The notes below the pieces were generated by a model that saw only the letters and a list, made by a program, of their open reading frames with translations, was not told where the DNA came from and ran no database searches. A stretch of 64,000 nt of DNA from NCBI GenBank assembly GCA_026984045.1, contig JALSSV010000019.1, positions 1 to 64,000 of the forward strand, in the 5' to 3' direction. Source of the stretch: Chromatiales bacterium (lineage in GTDB: Bacteria > Pseudomonadota > Gammaproteobacteria > UBA6429 > Thiohalophilaceae). A program made the translations under genes and the position numbers. This document shows, one piece after another, positions 44,010-54,164 of this stretch (the stretch's first letter is position 1; each line of letters opens with the position of its first letter).

Positions 44010-45125
44010 TCATGCAGCGAAATCCCGCAAGCGGATGGGGATGCGCTTGGCACCCCAGTCGCCGGGCCTGGCCTCGAACACGCCGGCACAGGGCGTGCCG
44101 CATTTGTTGCAGCGACCCTCGGCGTCCAGGTTCCAGGTGGAGAGTACGTACCAGTCCCGGCCGATCAGTTTCTGACCACACTGGTGGCACCAGGTGCTCT
44201 GGCCTTCCTCGTCGTGGACGTTTCCGGTGTAGGCGTAGCGGATGCCGTTGTCCATGGCGATCTTGCGGGCCTTGACCAGGGTTTCCAGCGGCGTCGGCGG
44301 CACGTCCAGCATCTTGTAGTCGGGATGGAAGGCGGTGAAGTGATGGGGCACGTCGGGCCCGAGTTCCTTGACCACCCACTTGGTCATCTCGTCGATTTCC
44401 TGATCCGAATCGTTCCAGCCCGGGATCAGCAGGGTGGTGATCTCGAACCAGACATCGGTCTCGTGCTTGAGATAGACCAGCGTGTCGAGCACCGGTTGCA
44501 GGTGACCGCCGGTGAGCTTGTAGTAGAACTTCTCGGTGAAGCCCTTCAGATCCACGTTGGCGGCATCCATGTGGGCATAGAACTCCTTGCGCGGCTCGGG
44601 GCTGACGTAACCGGCCGTGACGGCCACCGACTTGATGTCCTTCTCGTGACAGGCATCGGCCGTGTCGATGGCATATTCGTGGAAGATGACCGGGTCGTTG
44701 TAGGTATAGGCCACGCTGCGGCAACCGGTTTCCGCGGCGGCCCGGGCGATGGTCTCGGGAAAGGCCTCGTCCGCCAGGGTATCCACCTCGCGGGACTTGC
44801 TGATGTCCCAGTTCTGGCAATACTTGCAGGCCAGGTTGCAGCCCGCGGTGCCGAAGGAGAGCACGGGGGTGCCCGGCAGGAAGTGATTGAGGGGCTTCTT
44901 CTCGATGGGATCGATGGCAAAGCCGCTGGAGCGGCCGTAGGAGTTCAGCACGATCTGGTCGTGGCGGTTCTCCCGCACGAAACACAGGCCCCGCTGGCCT
45001 TCATGGAGCTTGCATTCCCGGGGGCACAGATCGCACTGGATGCGGCCGTCCTCCAGCTTGTGCCAGTAGCGGGTGGCGACGACGTGGGGATCCCCGTCGA
45101 TGATCTGGCGTTGGTGGTTGTTCAT
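44010..45125 (-). CDS. AmmeMemoRadiSam-system radical SAM enzyme
   Basis: The 371-aa protein resembles pyruvate formate-lyase-activating enzymes, with an N-terminal cysteine set (CDLCPRECKL, GLCFV), the radical-SAM motif CNLACKYC (Cys96, 100, 103), and a C-terminal zinc-like set (WCHQCG, CNKCGTPC). This layout marks the radical SAM member of the AmmeMemoRadiSam system, whose AMMECR1 and Memo partners are not in this window. Target unknown. ATG 45125 gives the family start. Confidence 0.86.
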   Translation of the reverse strand: MNNHQRQIIDGDPHVVATRYWHKLEDGRIQCDLCPRECKLHEGQRGLCFVRENRHDQIVLNSYGRSSGFAIDPIEKKPLNHFLPGTPVLSFGTAGCNLACKYCQNWDISKSREVDTLADEAFPETIARAAAETGCRSVAYTYNDPVIFHEYAIDTADACHEKDIKSVAVTAGYVSPEPRKEFYAHMDAANVDLKGFTEKFYYKLTGGHLQPVLDTLVYLKHETDVWFEITTLLIPGWNDSDQEIDEMTKWVVKELGPDVPHHFTAFHPDYKMLDVPPTPLETLVKARKIAMDNGIRYAYTGNVHDEEGQSTWCHQCGQKLIGRDWYVLSTWNLDAEGRCNKCGTPCAGVFEARPGDWGAKRIPIRLRDFAA

Positions 45126-45454
45126 GTGGCGATACGCGGTACGGGGGTTGCTGCATCGGATGACTTCAGAATGGGGACGAATCCGGGGCATTGCAAGGCC
45201 CGGCTGTCATGAAATACCGGTATGGAAATTGCGCGATCGGACAGTCGGCGAAGGGAGGTGGAAGTAACGCAGAGGGCGCAGAGACGCAGAGATCACTGAG
45301 GGCTGGTAAGTCTGTTCTGTCGGATTCGGATGATTCTGTTGAATCTGGCCAGCAATCTTGCTCGTCTTCGCCTTTCTCGGCGTTCTCCGCGTCTCTGCGC
45401 CCTCTGCGTTGTTTACAGTGTGCCGAAACGAAGCATCCCGGAACGAATTTCCTT
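45126..45454. other. Intergenic gap between the radical-SAM gene and galU
   Basis: No gene is seen in these 329 bp. Most of it is the GCAGAG element at 45266-45410. The rest shows no clear promoter. Confidence 0.6.
45266..45410. repeat. GCAGAG-armed inverted-repeat element, copy 2
   Basis: A 26-bp left arm AACGCAGAGGGCGCAGAGAC (continuing GCAGAG) matches the complement of 45385-45410 with one mismatch. The ~90-bp centre is unrelated to the centres of the other copies. GGTGGAAG borders it on the left and GTTTACAG on the right. Confidence 0.85.
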
Positions 45455-46321
45455 TCAGCCCTTCTTCACCAGGCTGGCCACCTCGGCCGGGGCGCGGGCC
45501 TTGCGGTAGAGGTGCTCGTAGCAGTAGTTGGTGGCCTCGACGAAGCCGTCCACGCTGCCGCAGTCGAAACGGCGGCCCTTAAAGCGGTAGGCCATCACGC
45601 AGCCGGTCTGGGCCTGGCGCATCAATGCGTCGGTGAGCTGGATTTCGCCCCCCTTGCCGACCGGGGTCTCGCGCAGCAGATCGAAGATGTCCGGCGTGAG
45701 GATGTAGCGGCCGATGATGGCCAGGTCGCTGGGCGCCTCGCCGGGCGCCGGCTTCTCCACCATGGTCTCGACCCGGTAGATATCGTCGCGGACTTCCTCG
45801 CCCTTGATGATGCCGTACTTGTCGGTCTCGCCGGCGGGCACCTCCTCGATGGCCACGATGGTGCAGCGGAACTGCTTGTAGAGCTGGACCATCTGGGCCA
45901 GGACGCCGTCGCCGTCGGTGATGCAGAGGTCGTCGGCCAGCACCACGCCAAAGGGCTGATCGCCGATCAGGGTCTCCCCGGTCAGGATGGCGTGGCCGAG
46001 CCCCAGCATCTGTTTCTGTCGGGTATAGGTGAAGGTGCAGTTCTGGATCAGGTGACGGATGTCGGTGAGGCGGTCTTCCTTGTCGGTGCCGGCGATCTGG
46101 GCTTCCAGTTCATAGCTGATGTCGAAGTGATCGGGAATCGCCCGCTTGCCGCGTCCGGTGACGAAGGCCATGTCGGTCATGCCGGCCTGAAAGGCTTCCT
46201 CGACGCCATACTGTACCAGGGGCTTGTTGACCACCGGCATCATTTCCTTGGGCATCGACTTGGTGGCGGGGAGGAAACGGGTGCCGTAACCGGCGACGGG
46301 AAAGAGGCATTTGCGGATCAT
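45455..46321 (-). CDS. galU: GalU, UTP-glucose-1-phosphate uridylyltransferase
   Basis: The 288-aa enzyme begins with the signature FPVAGYGTRFLPATKSMPKEM, has VVNKPLVQYGVEEA, LADDLCITDGDG and a late GRRFDCGSVDGF. It makes UDP-glucose for surface polysaccharide. It is divergent from the phosphatase gene at 46450. Confidence 0.96.
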   Translation of the reverse strand: MIRKCLFPVAGYGTRFLPATKSMPKEMMPVVNKPLVQYGVEEAFQAGMTDMAFVTGRGKRAIPDHFDISYELEAQIAGTDKEDRLTDIRHLIQNCTFTYTRQKQMLGLGHAILTGETLIGDQPFGVVLADDLCITDGDGVLAQMVQLYKQFRCTIVAIEEVPAGETDKYGIIKGEEVRDDIYRVETMVEKPAPGEAPSDLAIIGRYILTPDIFDLLRETPVGKGGEIQLTDALMRQAQTGCVMAYRFKGRRFDCGSVDGFVEATNYCYEHLYRKARAPAEVASLVKKG

Positions 46322-46449
46322 CGGTCCTTGTCCTTGTTCGGGTGTCCTGCTGCAACCCTTTCGAGTGTGCCAACATTCACTGGCCCCGGCAATAGTCCGA
46401 AGGCATAATGTCCGCCCCTTTCAGCACAACACGCAAAGGTGTCCGTTCG

Positions 46450-46941
46450 ATGAAAACCGAGAAGATTTCCGTGCTCTTCGTCTGCATGGGCAACATCTGT
46501 CGCTCGCCCATGGCCGAAGGCGTGTTCCGGCAGCGGGTGGCGGAGGCGGGCCTCGCCGAACGGGTACACATCGATTCGGCCGGCACCCATGCCTACCATG
46601 TGGGCGAGCCGCCCGATCCACGGGCCCGGGAGACGGCCTTACGGCGGGGCATCGAGCTGGACGCGCTCCGGGCCCGGCGCGTGACCCGGGAGGATCTGGC
46701 CCTGTTCGATTTCGTGCTGGCCATGGACAAGGGGAACCTGGCCATCCTGCAGGACATCGCCGACCCCGAGCACCACGAACGGATCCGGCTGTTCATGGAG
46801 TTTGCGCCGGAGATGAAGGTACGCGAGGTGCCCGATCCCTACTATGGCGGGCAGGGGGGCTTCGATCAGGTGTTCGATCTCGTGGAAGCGGCGGCCGACG
46901 GCCTGCTGGAGGCGATCCGCCAGCGTCTCGAATCCCGCTGA
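46450..46941 (+). CDS. Low-molecular-weight protein tyrosine phosphatase
   Basis: The 163-aa enzyme has the P-loop VCMGNICRS (Cys12, Arg18) and the general-acid Asp in VPDPYYGG. Such Wzb/Etp-like enzymes dephosphorylate polysaccharide-related tyrosine kinases or arginine-phosphate targets; the partner here is unknown. ATG 46450 is preceded by AAAGGTG and leaves the conserved core near the N-terminus as usual. Confidence 0.92.
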   Translation: MKTEKISVLFVCMGNICRSPMAEGVFRQRVAEAGLAERVHIDSAGTHAYHVGEPPDPRARETALRRGIELDALRARRVTREDLALFDFVLAMDKGNLAILQDIADPEHHERIRLFMEFAPEMKVREVPDPYYGGQGGFDQVFDLVEAAADGLLEAIRQRLESR

Positions 46942-46968
46942 CGGAGGTGCCGAGCGGTATCCGCAGGG

Positions 46969-47187
46969 CCTAAATAGATGTTCCAAATACCGAATCACTT
47001 AGGCAAGCGTGCCCGATTCCAACACCGCCCTCTGAGACAGAGAGTCGTTTCGTGACACGCCGTGAATACCTCCATGTAGGCTCGACGGCCGCATCCCTGC
47101 GGCCGACGGTCACGAAACGACTCTCTGTCCCAGAGGGCTCAGTACGCACAATGAACCATGGTCTGGTATTTGGAACTTTCATTTAGG
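46969..47187. repeat. Long nested palindrome containing copy 2 of the conserved-core element
   Basis: Outer arms CCTAAAT..GTTCCAAATACC (46969-46991) and GGTATTTGGAAC..ATTTAGG (47165-47187) enclose inner arms GCCCTCTGAGACAGAGAGTC (47027-47046) and their near complement (47119-47138), which enclose the core GTGACACGCCGTGAATACCT..GACGGTCAC. The core matches that at 4848-4909 in inverse orientation, the inner arms do not. Confidence 0.83.
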
Positions 47188-47197
47188 TCCGCGGCTG

Positions 47198-47222
47198 AAA
47201 AAGCCCATCCTTGGGCTTTTTT
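47198..47222. terminator. Bidirectional rho-independent terminator
   Basis: AAAAAGCCCA and TGGGCTTTTTT form a stem with a short loop, with A-runs on one side and T-runs on the other, so it can end transcripts from both the phosphatase gene (plus) and rne (minus). Confidence 0.9.
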
Positions 47223-47256
47223 CCGCCCGGGAACGGAAAACGCGGTTTCCCGTTCC

Positions 47257-47293
47257 CCCCATTTTCAATGACTTGCCGTCATTGAAAATGGGG
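47257..47293. repeat. Perfect 16-bp inverted repeat downstream of rne
   Basis: CCCCATTTTCAATGAC (47257-47272), a 5-base loop, and GTCATTGAAAATGGGG (47278-47293). It lies 55 bp after the rne stop. No U-run follows on the rne strand, so it may be a 3'-end protecting hairpin rather than the terminator. Confidence 0.85.
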
Positions 47294-47348
47294 ATGCTTC
47301 CCTGCATCGCACACCGGCTGCCGAAAAACGGCGTTTTTCAAGAGTCTG

Positions 47349-50207
47349 TTAGTGACTGCTGCTTTCGTCTGCGGCGCGGGCCGGCTTTTCCGGCTTTTCT
47401 TCGGCCGGTTTGAGGTATTCTGGCTTGGTGAACACCTGCTGGAGTTTCGGCTCTTCGCGTTTGGCTTGTGCAGCGGCCGGTTTGTCCGGGCTGGAGGGTG
47501 CCACCTCGCTCTTGGTGGCGGCGGCCGGCCTGGCCTGATCGGGAGTGTCGACCGGCCGGGTTTCGGCGGGCCCGGCTCCAGCGTGGTCGGCCGGTTTGGC
47601 CGCTCGTGCCGGCTGGGCAGCGGTGGCTTCGGCGGTCTGCTGCGTGGCTTTTTCCGGTACCTTCGAGGCGCTTTCGGGAACCGCCGCCGTTGCCGGGGCA
47701 GCCTTCGCCGGTTCTTCACGCTTCTCGACGGTCTTCGGGCGGTGTTCGCTCGGGGTTTCGGTCCCGGCCGAGGCCCGGGCTTCGGTGGTCGAAGCCGGGG
47801 AGGGTTCGCTCGTCGCCGCCGGAGTTTGCGGTGCTTTCTTCCCGGCGGCGGGCGCTTGCACCTCGCCCTCCGGGGCGGCGGTCTGGGGCTCGTTCGGAAC
47901 GTCCGTCGTGGCCGCGGCAGTTTCGCTCTGCGACTTGCGGCGCCGGCGACCGCCACGGCGGCCGCGGCGACTGCCGGAGCCGGTGCTGGCGCCCTGGGCC
48001 GGGCTGGCGGCTTCGGGGCGTTCGCCCGTGACGCCGGCTGCCGTCTCCGGGGCCGCAGTTTCGGCTCCGCCGTTGCCGCCACGGCGGGCCTGGCGGGCGG
48101 CCTGGGCTTCCTCGTTGGCTCGCTGCGCCATCTGCCGGCCCTGCTGGCGGGCCTGCACGCTTTCGTTGCGACGGGAGCCGGACTGGCCACCCCCCCCGCG
48201 GCGGCCACCTTGTCCCTGGCGTGGCTGAGCCGGCTTCTCGCCGCTGGCAGTGGCTGCTTCTGGCTTGTTGCGCGCCTGGCGGGGCTCCTTTTCCTGGGTC
48301 GGCGCCCGGCCTGCGCCCTGCTGGGCACCGCCGCGACCGCGACCGCCCTGCGGCTGACCCCGTCCGCGGGCCTGCTGGCCCCCACGGCCGCCGCGCGGAC
48401 CCTGCTGGGCACTCTTGCCGCGGCGTCCGTTGTTGCGGCCCTTGTTGCCGCTGGCGGCGGGCTTTGCTGCCGGTTCCGGCTGGCTGCCCTTGCCGAACAG
48501 GGCCCGCCACAGGCGCACGAACAGGCCTGGTTTCTCGACGTTGGGCGCCGTTTGTGCAGCCGTTGACCTGGGCGGCGTGCTGGGAGCGGGGCGGGGCGTG
48601 GCCGGCGCCACCGCTTTCACCGCCGGTTCCTCGATCGGTTTCGGCTCGCTGACGGCACCCGGCGTGGTCTCGGTTTCTTCTTCCGGGTTGTGGGTGGCCA
48701 GCTCGTAGCTCGGATGCTTGCTGATCTCGCCATCCTCACCCTCGCGGATCCGCTCCACGTCGTAATGGGGGGTTTCCAGATGGGTATTGGGCACCAGCAG
48801 GATCTGCACCTTCTGGCGCTTTTCGATGTCGGAGAGGATCCGGCGTTTCTCGTTGAGCAGGAAACTGGCCACGTCCACCGGTACCTGGGCGATGACCCTG
48901 GCGGTCTTCTCCTTCATCGCCTCTTCCTCGATCACCCGCAGGATCGACAGGGCGATGGATTCCACGCCCCGGATGGTGCCCTGGCCGCTGCAGCGGGGGC
49001 AGACCATCTGGCTGGACTCGCCCAGCGAGGGGCGCAGCCGCTGGCGAGACATCTCCAGCAGGCCGAAGCGGGAGATCCGGCCGACCTGGACCCGGGCCCG
49101 ATCCATCTTCAGGGCCTCGCGCAGGCGGTTTTCCACCTCGCGCTGGTTGCGGGCCGGAGTCATGTCGATGAAGTCGATGACGATCAGGCCGCCGAGGTCG
49201 CGCAGGCGGAGCTGGCGGGCGATTTCGTCGGCCGCCTCGAGGTTGGTGTTGAGGGCCGTTTCCTCGATGTCGCCGCCCTTGGTGGCGCGGGCCGAGTTGA
49301 TGTCGATGGAGACCAGGGCCTCGGTGTGGTCGATGACCAGGGCGCCGCCGGAGGGCAGGCGTACCTCGCGCTGGAAGGCCGATTCGATCTGCGACTCGAT
49401 CTGGTAGCGGGTGAACAGCGGCACCGGATCCTGATAGAGCTTGATCTTGTTCAGGTTGTGAGGCATCACCTGGGCCATGAACTCCTTCGCCTGCTCGTAG
49501 ACGGAGGGCTCGTCGATCAGGATCTCGCTGATGTCGTTGCGCAGGTAGTCGCGGATGGTGCGGGTGATCAGGTTGCTTTCCTGATAGATGAGGAAGGGCG
49601 CGGGACGCTCCTTGGCGGCTTCCTCGATGGAGCGCCAGAGGTTCAGCAGGTAGTCGAGGTCCCACTGCAGCTCCTCGACGCTCTTGCCCACACCGGCGGT
49701 ACGGATGATGACCCCCATGTCGGAGGGGATCTGAAGCTGGTTGAGGGCTTCCCGGGCCTCGGCCCGTTCCTCGCCCTCGATGCGCCGGGAGACCCCCCCG
49801 GCGCGGGGATTGTTGGGCATCAGCACCAGGTAGCGGCCGGCCAGGCTGATGAAGGTGGTCAGGGCCGCGCCCTTGTTGCCGCGCTCTTCCTTGGCCACCT
49901 GCACGACCACTTCCTGACCCTCGCGCAGCACGTCCTTGATGTTGACCCGGCCGGAGGTGTCGGCGTCGGGGCGGAAGTAGGTGCGGGAGATTTCCTTCAG
50001 GGGGAGGAAGCCGTGGCGTTCGGCGCCGTAGTCGACGAAGGCGGCTTCCAGGCTGGGCTCGATGCGGGTGATTTTGCCCTTGTAGATGTTGGATTTCTTG
50101 CTTTCCCGCTGAGCGGTTTCGATGTCGAGATCATAGAGTTTCTGACCATCGACGAGCGCCACACGCAGCTCTTCCGGCTGCGTGGCGTTGAACAGCATTC
50201 TTTTCAT
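47349..50207 (-). CDS. rne: RNase E
   Basis: The 952-aa endoribonuclease starts [22 protein letters not shown] like E. coli Rne, then has the S1 domain, the DNase I-like catalytic core with [18 protein letters not shown], and the Zn-link CPRCSGQG (CPxCxGxG). Residues after ~530 are a disordered Ala/Pro/Glu-rich tail with an Arg/Gly-rich block ([18 protein letters not shown]) likely to bind RNA and degradosome partners. It initiates mRNA decay and rRNA/tRNA processing at the membrane. It is divergent from rluC, as in enteric bacteria. Confidence 0.97.
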   Translation of the reverse strand: MKRMLFNATQPEELRVALVDGQKLYDLDIETAQRESKKSNIYKGKITRIEPSLEAAFVDYGAERHGFLPLKEISRTYFRPDADTSGRVNIKDVLREGQEVVVQVAKEERGNKGAALTTFISLAGRYLVLMPNNPRAGGVSRRIEGEERAEAREALNQLQIPSDMGVIIRTAGVGKSVEELQWDLDYLLNLWRSIEEAAKERPAPFLIYQESNLITRTIRDYLRNDISEILIDEPSVYEQAKEFMAQVMPHNLNKIKLYQDPVPLFTRYQIESQIESAFQREVRLPSGGALVIDHTEALVSIDINSARATKGGDIEETALNTNLEAADEIARQLRLRDLGGLIVIDFIDMTPARNQREVENRLREALKMDRARVQVGRISRFGLLEMSRQRLRPSLGESSQMVCPRCSGQGTIRGVESIALSILRVIEEEAMKEKTARVIAQVPVDVASFLLNEKRRILSDIEKRQKVQILLVPNTHLETPHYDVERIREGEDGEISKHPSYELATHNPEEETETTPGAVSEPKPIEEPAVKAVAPATPRPAPSTPPRSTAAQTAPNVEKPGLFVRLWRALFGKGSQPEPAAKPAASGNKGRNNGRRGKSAQQGPRGGRGGQQARGRGQPQGGRGRGGAQQGAGRAPTQEKEPRQARNKPEAATASGEKPAQPRQGQGGRRGGGGQSGSRRNESVQARQQGRQMAQRANEEAQAARQARRGGNGGAETAAPETAAGVTGERPEAASPAQGASTGSGSRRGRRGGRRRRKSQSETAAATTDVPNEPQTAAPEGEVQAPAAGKKAPQTPAATSEPSPASTTEARASAGTETPSEHRPKTVEKREEPAKAAPATAAVPESASKVPEKATQQTAEATAAQPARAAKPADHAGAGPAETRPVDTPDQARPAAATKSEVAPSSPDKPAAAQAKREEPKLQQVFTKPEYLKPAEEKPEKPARAADESSSH

Positions 50208-50626
50208 GACAAAACCTTGCGTGTTGGCGCTCGACCACGGTCATGAATCGACCAGTGGGATCTGCCAGACCGGTATCTGTGCTCGCATGACCTTGCCGCC
50301 GAAGGGGGCGGTGTGCGCGAATGTGCCTGCGCCCGATCATGCCCGGGCCTGCCCACCACAATCCGGAATCAACTCAGACAATGGGAGCGCGGTTGTTCAT
50401 CCAGGTTACTGACCGCAGCATTCGTGAAAATGTGGCGGGCAGTAGGTGTCGTTTCGGGTCACCGCGAAAGTGTCGCGTCGGTGACGGATCGCAAATGATT
50501 TCGGTTTGCACCGGCTGCGCGCCGTGATGCCGGTTTTCCGCGCAGCTTCCGGATTACCGGAATTTGAACACTATATCAATGATTTGTTCCCTCAGCAAAT
50601 GCGCGGGAACCTGATAGAATGGGTAA
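50208..50626. other. Divergent rne/rluC control region with a long rne leader
   Basis: These 419 bp hold no supported gene. In E. coli the same place gives a ~360-nt rne leader that folds and lets RNase E cut its own mRNA; a similarly long leader is possible here. A possible rluC -10 box is listed separately. Confidence 0.65.
50612..50620 (+). promoter_or_regulatory. Extended -10 box directly before rluC
   Basis: TGATAGAAT is an extended -10 (TGN-TAGAAT, 5 of 6 to consensus) ending 6 bp before the rluC ATG at 50627. If used, transcription would begin at or next to the start codon. No -35 box is seen at 17 bp. Confidence 0.35.
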
Positions 50627-51595
50627 ATGCAGGAAAACGACAGCAAACAGGCAACGAACGGGGTTCAACTTGTCGAGATCGGCCCGGATTTGGCCGGCCA
50701 GCGGGTGGACAACTACCTGCTGGGGCGGCTCAAGGGCGCGCCGCGCAACCTCATCTATCGCATCCTTCGCCGGGGTGAGGTGCGCGTCAACAAGGGGCGC
50801 ATCCGCCCCGACTATCGTTTGCGTGCCGGGGACGTGGTGCGGATCCCGCCGGTGCGGCTCGATGCCCGACCGGCGCCGGCGCGGCCGGCCAACGCGGTGC
50901 TGGAATTGCTCGCCGCGGCCGTTCTCCACGAGGATCCGCGCCTGCTGATCCTGAACAAGCCCAGCGGCCTGGCCGTGCACGGCGGCAGCGGGCTGCGCTA
51001 CGGGGTCATCGAGGGCCTGCGGGCCCTGCGCCCGGAGGCCCGCTACCTGGAACTGGTCCACCGGCTGGATCGGGAGACCTCCGGCTGCCTGATCATCGCC
51101 AAGCGGCGATCCACCCTGCGGATCCTGCACGACCTGCTGCGGCAGAATCGCATCGACAAGCGCTACCTGGCGCTGGTACGGGGGCGCTGGGAAGGGGGAA
51201 CCCGTACCGTGGATGCGCCCTTGCGCAAGAATGTGCTGCGCTCCGGCGAACGGATCGTGCGGGTCGATCCCGCCGGCAAGCCTTCCCGCAGCGTCTTCCG
51301 GCCGCTGGCCGTGGGGGAACTTGCCTCGCTGGTCGAAGTCCGACTCGAGACGGGGCGCACCCACCAGATCCGGGTCCACGCGGCCCATATCGGCCATCCG
51401 CTCGCCGGCGACGAGAAATACGGCGATGCCGGATTCAACCGGCAGATGCGGGAGCAGGGCTTGCAGCGGCTGTTCCTGCATGCCCATTCCCTGCGCATTC
51501 CGCTGCCGGGCGAGAAGCCGCTCGCGGTCCGCGCTCCGCTGGACGACGAACTGATCACTCTGCTCGACCGACTGGCACTGGAACATGACTTCTGA
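50627..51595 (+). CDS. rluC: RluC, 23S rRNA pseudouridine synthase
   Basis: The 322-aa enzyme has an N-terminal S4 RNA-binding domain (about 20-80, [32 protein letters not shown]) and the RluA-type catalytic domain with Asp148 in [10 protein letters not shown]. By family it modifies U955/2504/2580 of 23S rRNA. It overlaps the next gene by 11 bp. Confidence 0.95.
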   Translation: MQENDSKQATNGVQLVEIGPDLAGQRVDNYLLGRLKGAPRNLIYRILRRGEVRVNKGRIRPDYRLRAGDVVRIPPVRLDARPAPARPANAVLELLAAAVLHEDPRLLILNKPSGLAVHGGSGLRYGVIEGLRALRPEARYLELVHRLDRETSGCLIIAKRRSTLRILHDLLRQNRIDKRYLALVRGRWEGGTRTVDAPLRKNVLRSGERIVRVDPAGKPSRSVFRPLAVGELASLVEVRLETGRTHQIRVHAAHIGHPLAGDEKYGDAGFNRQMREQGLQRLFLHAHSLRIPLPGEKPLAVRAPLDDELITLLDRLALEHDF

Positions 51596-52259
51596 ACCGA
51601 CCCGCCTCCTCGTCTTCGACTGGGACGGCACCCTGATGGACTCCCAGGCCCGCATCGTCGCCTGCCTGCGCGCGGCGATCCGTGAAACGGGCCTCCCGCC
51701 CCGGGACGAAGCGGCGCTGCGCAACATCATCGGCCTGGGCCTGCGCGAGGCGCTGATGGCGCTCTATCCCGAAGCGTCCGAATCCGAATGGGACGCCTTG
51801 GTGCACCACTACCGGCGCCACTTTCTCGAGCTGGACGACACCCCCAGCGTGCTGTTCGAGGGCGCCGAGGCGCTGATCCGGCGGCTTCACGAGCAGGGCC
51901 ATTTTCTGGCCATCGCCACCGGCAAGGGCCGCCAGGGGCTCGATCGGGTGCTCGCCGAAACCGGCCTGGCGCCATATTTCCACGCCACTCGCTGCGCCGA
52001 CGAGAGCTTCTCCAAGCCCCATCCGGCCATGCTGCTCGACATCCTCGACGTGACGGGCATGTCACCGGACCAGGCCCTGATGATCGGCGACACCGAATAC
52101 GATCTGCAGATGGCCAGCAACGCCGGCGTGCCGGCGCTGGGGGTCACCTACGGCGTGCACGATCGGGAACGCCTGCTGGCCTGCCGGCCGCTGGACTGCG
52201 TCGATTCCCTGGCGGAAGTGGGGCGCTGGCTGGACGGCTGGCTGAGCCGGGCGGCCTGA
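51585..52259 (+). CDS. HAD-family phosphatase (Gph-like)
   Basis: The 224-aa hydrolase has the HAD motifs [10 protein letters not shown] (nucleophile Asp), the KP lysine in SKPHPAM and the acidic [11 protein letters not shown]. This form, next to rluC and an SppA-like gene, is the phosphoglycolate-phosphatase-like YcbX-region protein of many Gammaproteobacteria; the true substrate is not known. Its start overlaps rluC. Confidence 0.92.
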   Translation: MTSEPTRLLVFDWDGTLMDSQARIVACLRAAIRETGLPPRDEAALRNIIGLGLREALMALYPEASESEWDALVHHYRRHFLELDDTPSVLFEGAEALIRRLHEQGHFLAIATGKGRQGLDRVLAETGLAPYFHATRCADESFSKPHPAMLLDILDVTGMSPDQALMIGDTEYDLQMASNAGVPALGVTYGVHDRERLLACRPLDCVDSLAEVGRWLDGWLSRAA

Positions 52260-52337
52260 ACCGGCATTGCAAAATCGTGCCAACCGGGCGATGCTTCCGC
52301 CTGATTTCCTCCAATACGAATCAGCAAGGAATCCCAC

Positions 52338-53309
52338 ATGACCGGCCAAACCGAACCGGAACATTCATCCCGGAACGACGACTGGCAGCGCGAGGTGGTC
52401 AACCGCCTGGCTTTCGCCGCCCTCAACGAACAGCGCCGGGCCCGGCGCTGGAACATTTTCTTCAAGGTGGTGCTGCTGGCCTACCTGTTCCTGATCTTCT
52501 TCGCCCTCTACCTGCCGCGCGAGGGTGGCAAGCCCCTGACCGTGGGCAAGCACACCGCGCTGGTGGAGGTGAAGGGCGTGATCGCCGCCGATGCCGAGGC
52601 CAGCGCCGACAACATCGTCAGCGGTCTGCGCGCCGCCTTCGACGACGAGAACACGGTGGGCGTGATCCTGCGCATCAACAGCCCCGGCGGCAGCCCGGTG
52701 CAGGCCGGCTATGTCTACGATGAAATCCGCCGCCTGCGGAAGAAACACCCGGACGTCAGGCTCTATGCCGTGGTCGCCGACATGTGCGCCTCCGGCGGCT
52801 ATTACATCGCGGCCGCTGCGGACGAAATCTATGCCGACAAGGCGAGCATCGTCGGCTCCATCGGGGTGCTGATGAACGGCTTTGGTTTCGTCGATGCCAT
52901 GAAGAAACTGGGCGTGGAGCGGCGCCTCTATACCGCCGGCGAGCACAAGGGGATGCTCGATCCCTTCTCGCCGGAGAAGCCCGACGAGGTGGCACACGTC
53001 AAGTCCATGCTCGCCGCCATTCACCGCCAGTTCATCGATGCCGTGAAGACGGGCCGCGGCGAACGCCTGGCCGACGATCCGACGATCTTCTCCGGCCTGT
53101 TCTGGACCGGCGAGGAGGCGAAGAAACTGGGGCTGGTGGACGGCCTCGGCAGCGCCAGCTACGTGGCCCGGGAGATCATCGGCGAGGAGAAGATCGTCGA
53201 TTACACGCCCCGCCCCGACTACCTGGAACGCTTCGCCGAACGCTTCGGCATGGCCATGGCCGAAACCCTGGCCCGGATCACCGGCGCGGAGAGCGCACGA
53301 CTGCGCTGA
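52338..53309 (+). CDS. sppA: SppA-type signal peptide peptidase (S49)
   Basis: The 323-aa protein has one N-terminal membrane helix (about 37-56) and a single protease domain with NSPGGSPVQAG, catalytic Ser151 in MCASGGYYIAAAAD and candidate Lys204 in GEHKGM. This is the short, octameric type rather than the fused E. coli form. It degrades leftover signal peptides in the membrane. AAGGAATCC precedes the ATG. Confidence 0.93.
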   Translation: MTGQTEPEHSSRNDDWQREVVNRLAFAALNEQRRARRWNIFFKVVLLAYLFLIFFALYLPREGGKPLTVGKHTALVEVKGVIAADAEASADNIVSGLRAAFDDENTVGVILRINSPGGSPVQAGYVYDEIRRLRKKHPDVRLYAVVADMCASGGYYIAAAADEIYADKASIVGSIGVLMNGFGFVDAMKKLGVERRLYTAGEHKGMLDPFSPEKPDEVAHVKSMLAAIHRQFIDAVKTGRGERLADDPTIFSGLFWTGEEAKKLGLVDGLGSASYVAREIIGEEKIVDYTPRPDYLERFAERFGMAMAETLARITGAESARLR

Positions 53310-53342
53310 TGCACGGATTCACCGTGTCGGCAAATCCTGCGC

Positions 53343-53918
53343 CTACAGGATGGGCATTCCCGCCTTCTCCAGCATGCGTACCAGGCGGATCAGGGGGAGG
53401 CCGATCAGGGTGTTGGGATCCTCGCCTTCCAGGCGCTCGAAGAGCACGATGCCCAGGGCTTCGGACTTGAAGCTGCCGGCGCAGTGGTAGGGCTGCTCAC
53501 GCTGCAGGTAGCGTTCGATCATCGTCTCCGACAGTTCCCGAAAGTGGACATGGAAGGGCACCACTTCCGACTGCACCTGGCCGCCTGCCGCATTCACCAG
53601 GGCCAGCCCGGTGAGGAAGGTGACGCGCCGGCCCGAGGCCTGTCGCAACTGTTCGACGGCCCGTTCGTGACTGCCGGGCTTGCCCAGAATCTCGCTATCG
53701 ATCACGGCCACCTGATCCGAACCGATCACCAGCCCCGCCTCCCGTTCCCGCGCCACGGCCCGTGCCTTGGCGATGGACAGCCGCTCCACCAGTTCTGCGG
53801 GCGTCTCGCCCGGGCGTGGGGTCTCGTCCACTTCGGGGGAGACCACGTCGAAGGGCAGGCCGAGCTTCTCCAGCACGGCGCGACGGAAGGGGGAGGTGGA
53901 GGCCAGCACGAGATCCAT
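53343..53918 (-). CDS. yceF: Maf-family nucleotide pyrophosphatase, YceF type
   Basis: The 191-aa enzyme starts [17 protein letters not shown], has VIGSDQVAV and the YceF-specific [12 protein letters not shown], where YhdE-type Maf proteins differ. YceF hydrolyses m7GTP and similar modified nucleotides. ATG 53918 is chosen; ATG 53927 and 53954 are in frame but add a non-conserved leader. In most relatives yceF is divergent from the yceD-rpmF operon; here a pyruvate carboxylase pair lies between them. Confidence 0.92.
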   Translation of the reverse strand: MDLVLASTSPFRRAVLEKLGLPFDVVSPEVDETPRPGETPAELVERLSIAKARAVAREREAGLVIGSDQVAVIDSEILGKPGSHERAVEQLRQASGRRVTFLTGLALVNAAGGQVQSEVVPFHVHFRELSETMIERYLQREQPYHCAGSFKSEALGIVLFERLEGEDPNTLIGLPLIRLVRMLEKAGMPIL

Positions 53919-53985
53919 GACGGCCATTATCGGGGCAAAGTTGTGGTGATGCAAAGTGCGCTTCTTTAGCTGCCGTAGTGGAAGG

Positions 53986-54131
53986 AACGCAGAGAGCGCA
54001 GAGACGCAGAGGGCGCAGAGGGGTTTGTGAATGATCGAGTCAATTTTTCAAATTGCCACAAGATGACCGTGCAGCGCCATGACAAGGGCTGCCATTCTCT
54101 GTGGTCTCTGCGTCTCTGCGGCCTCTGCGTT
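53986..54131. repeat. GCAGAG-armed inverted-repeat element, copy 3
   Basis: Left arm AACGCAGAGAGCGCAGAGAC and following units to 54020; right arm to 54131 contains CTCTGCGTCTCTGCGGCCTC. Boundaries GTGGAAG and TTTTGCAG match the other copies. It fills the gap between yceF and oadA and could serve both ends as a hairpin. Confidence 0.83.
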
Positions 54132-54164
54132 TTTTGCAGCCAGGCCACTCGAACTGCCTGCGCT

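Larger units (their letters stand above)
46942..47348. other. 407-bp intergenic region rich in palindromes between phosphatase and rne
   Basis: No gene is seen. In order it holds the nested palindrome (46969-47187), a bidirectional terminator (47198-47222), an imperfect inverted repeat (about 47229-47257) and a 16-bp perfect inverted repeat (47257-47293). Confidence 0.75.

Noticed and set aside
47279-48412. A 377-codon Arg/Pro-rich frame inside rne
   Set aside because: It is the same-strand out-of-frame reading of the low-complexity RNase E tail.
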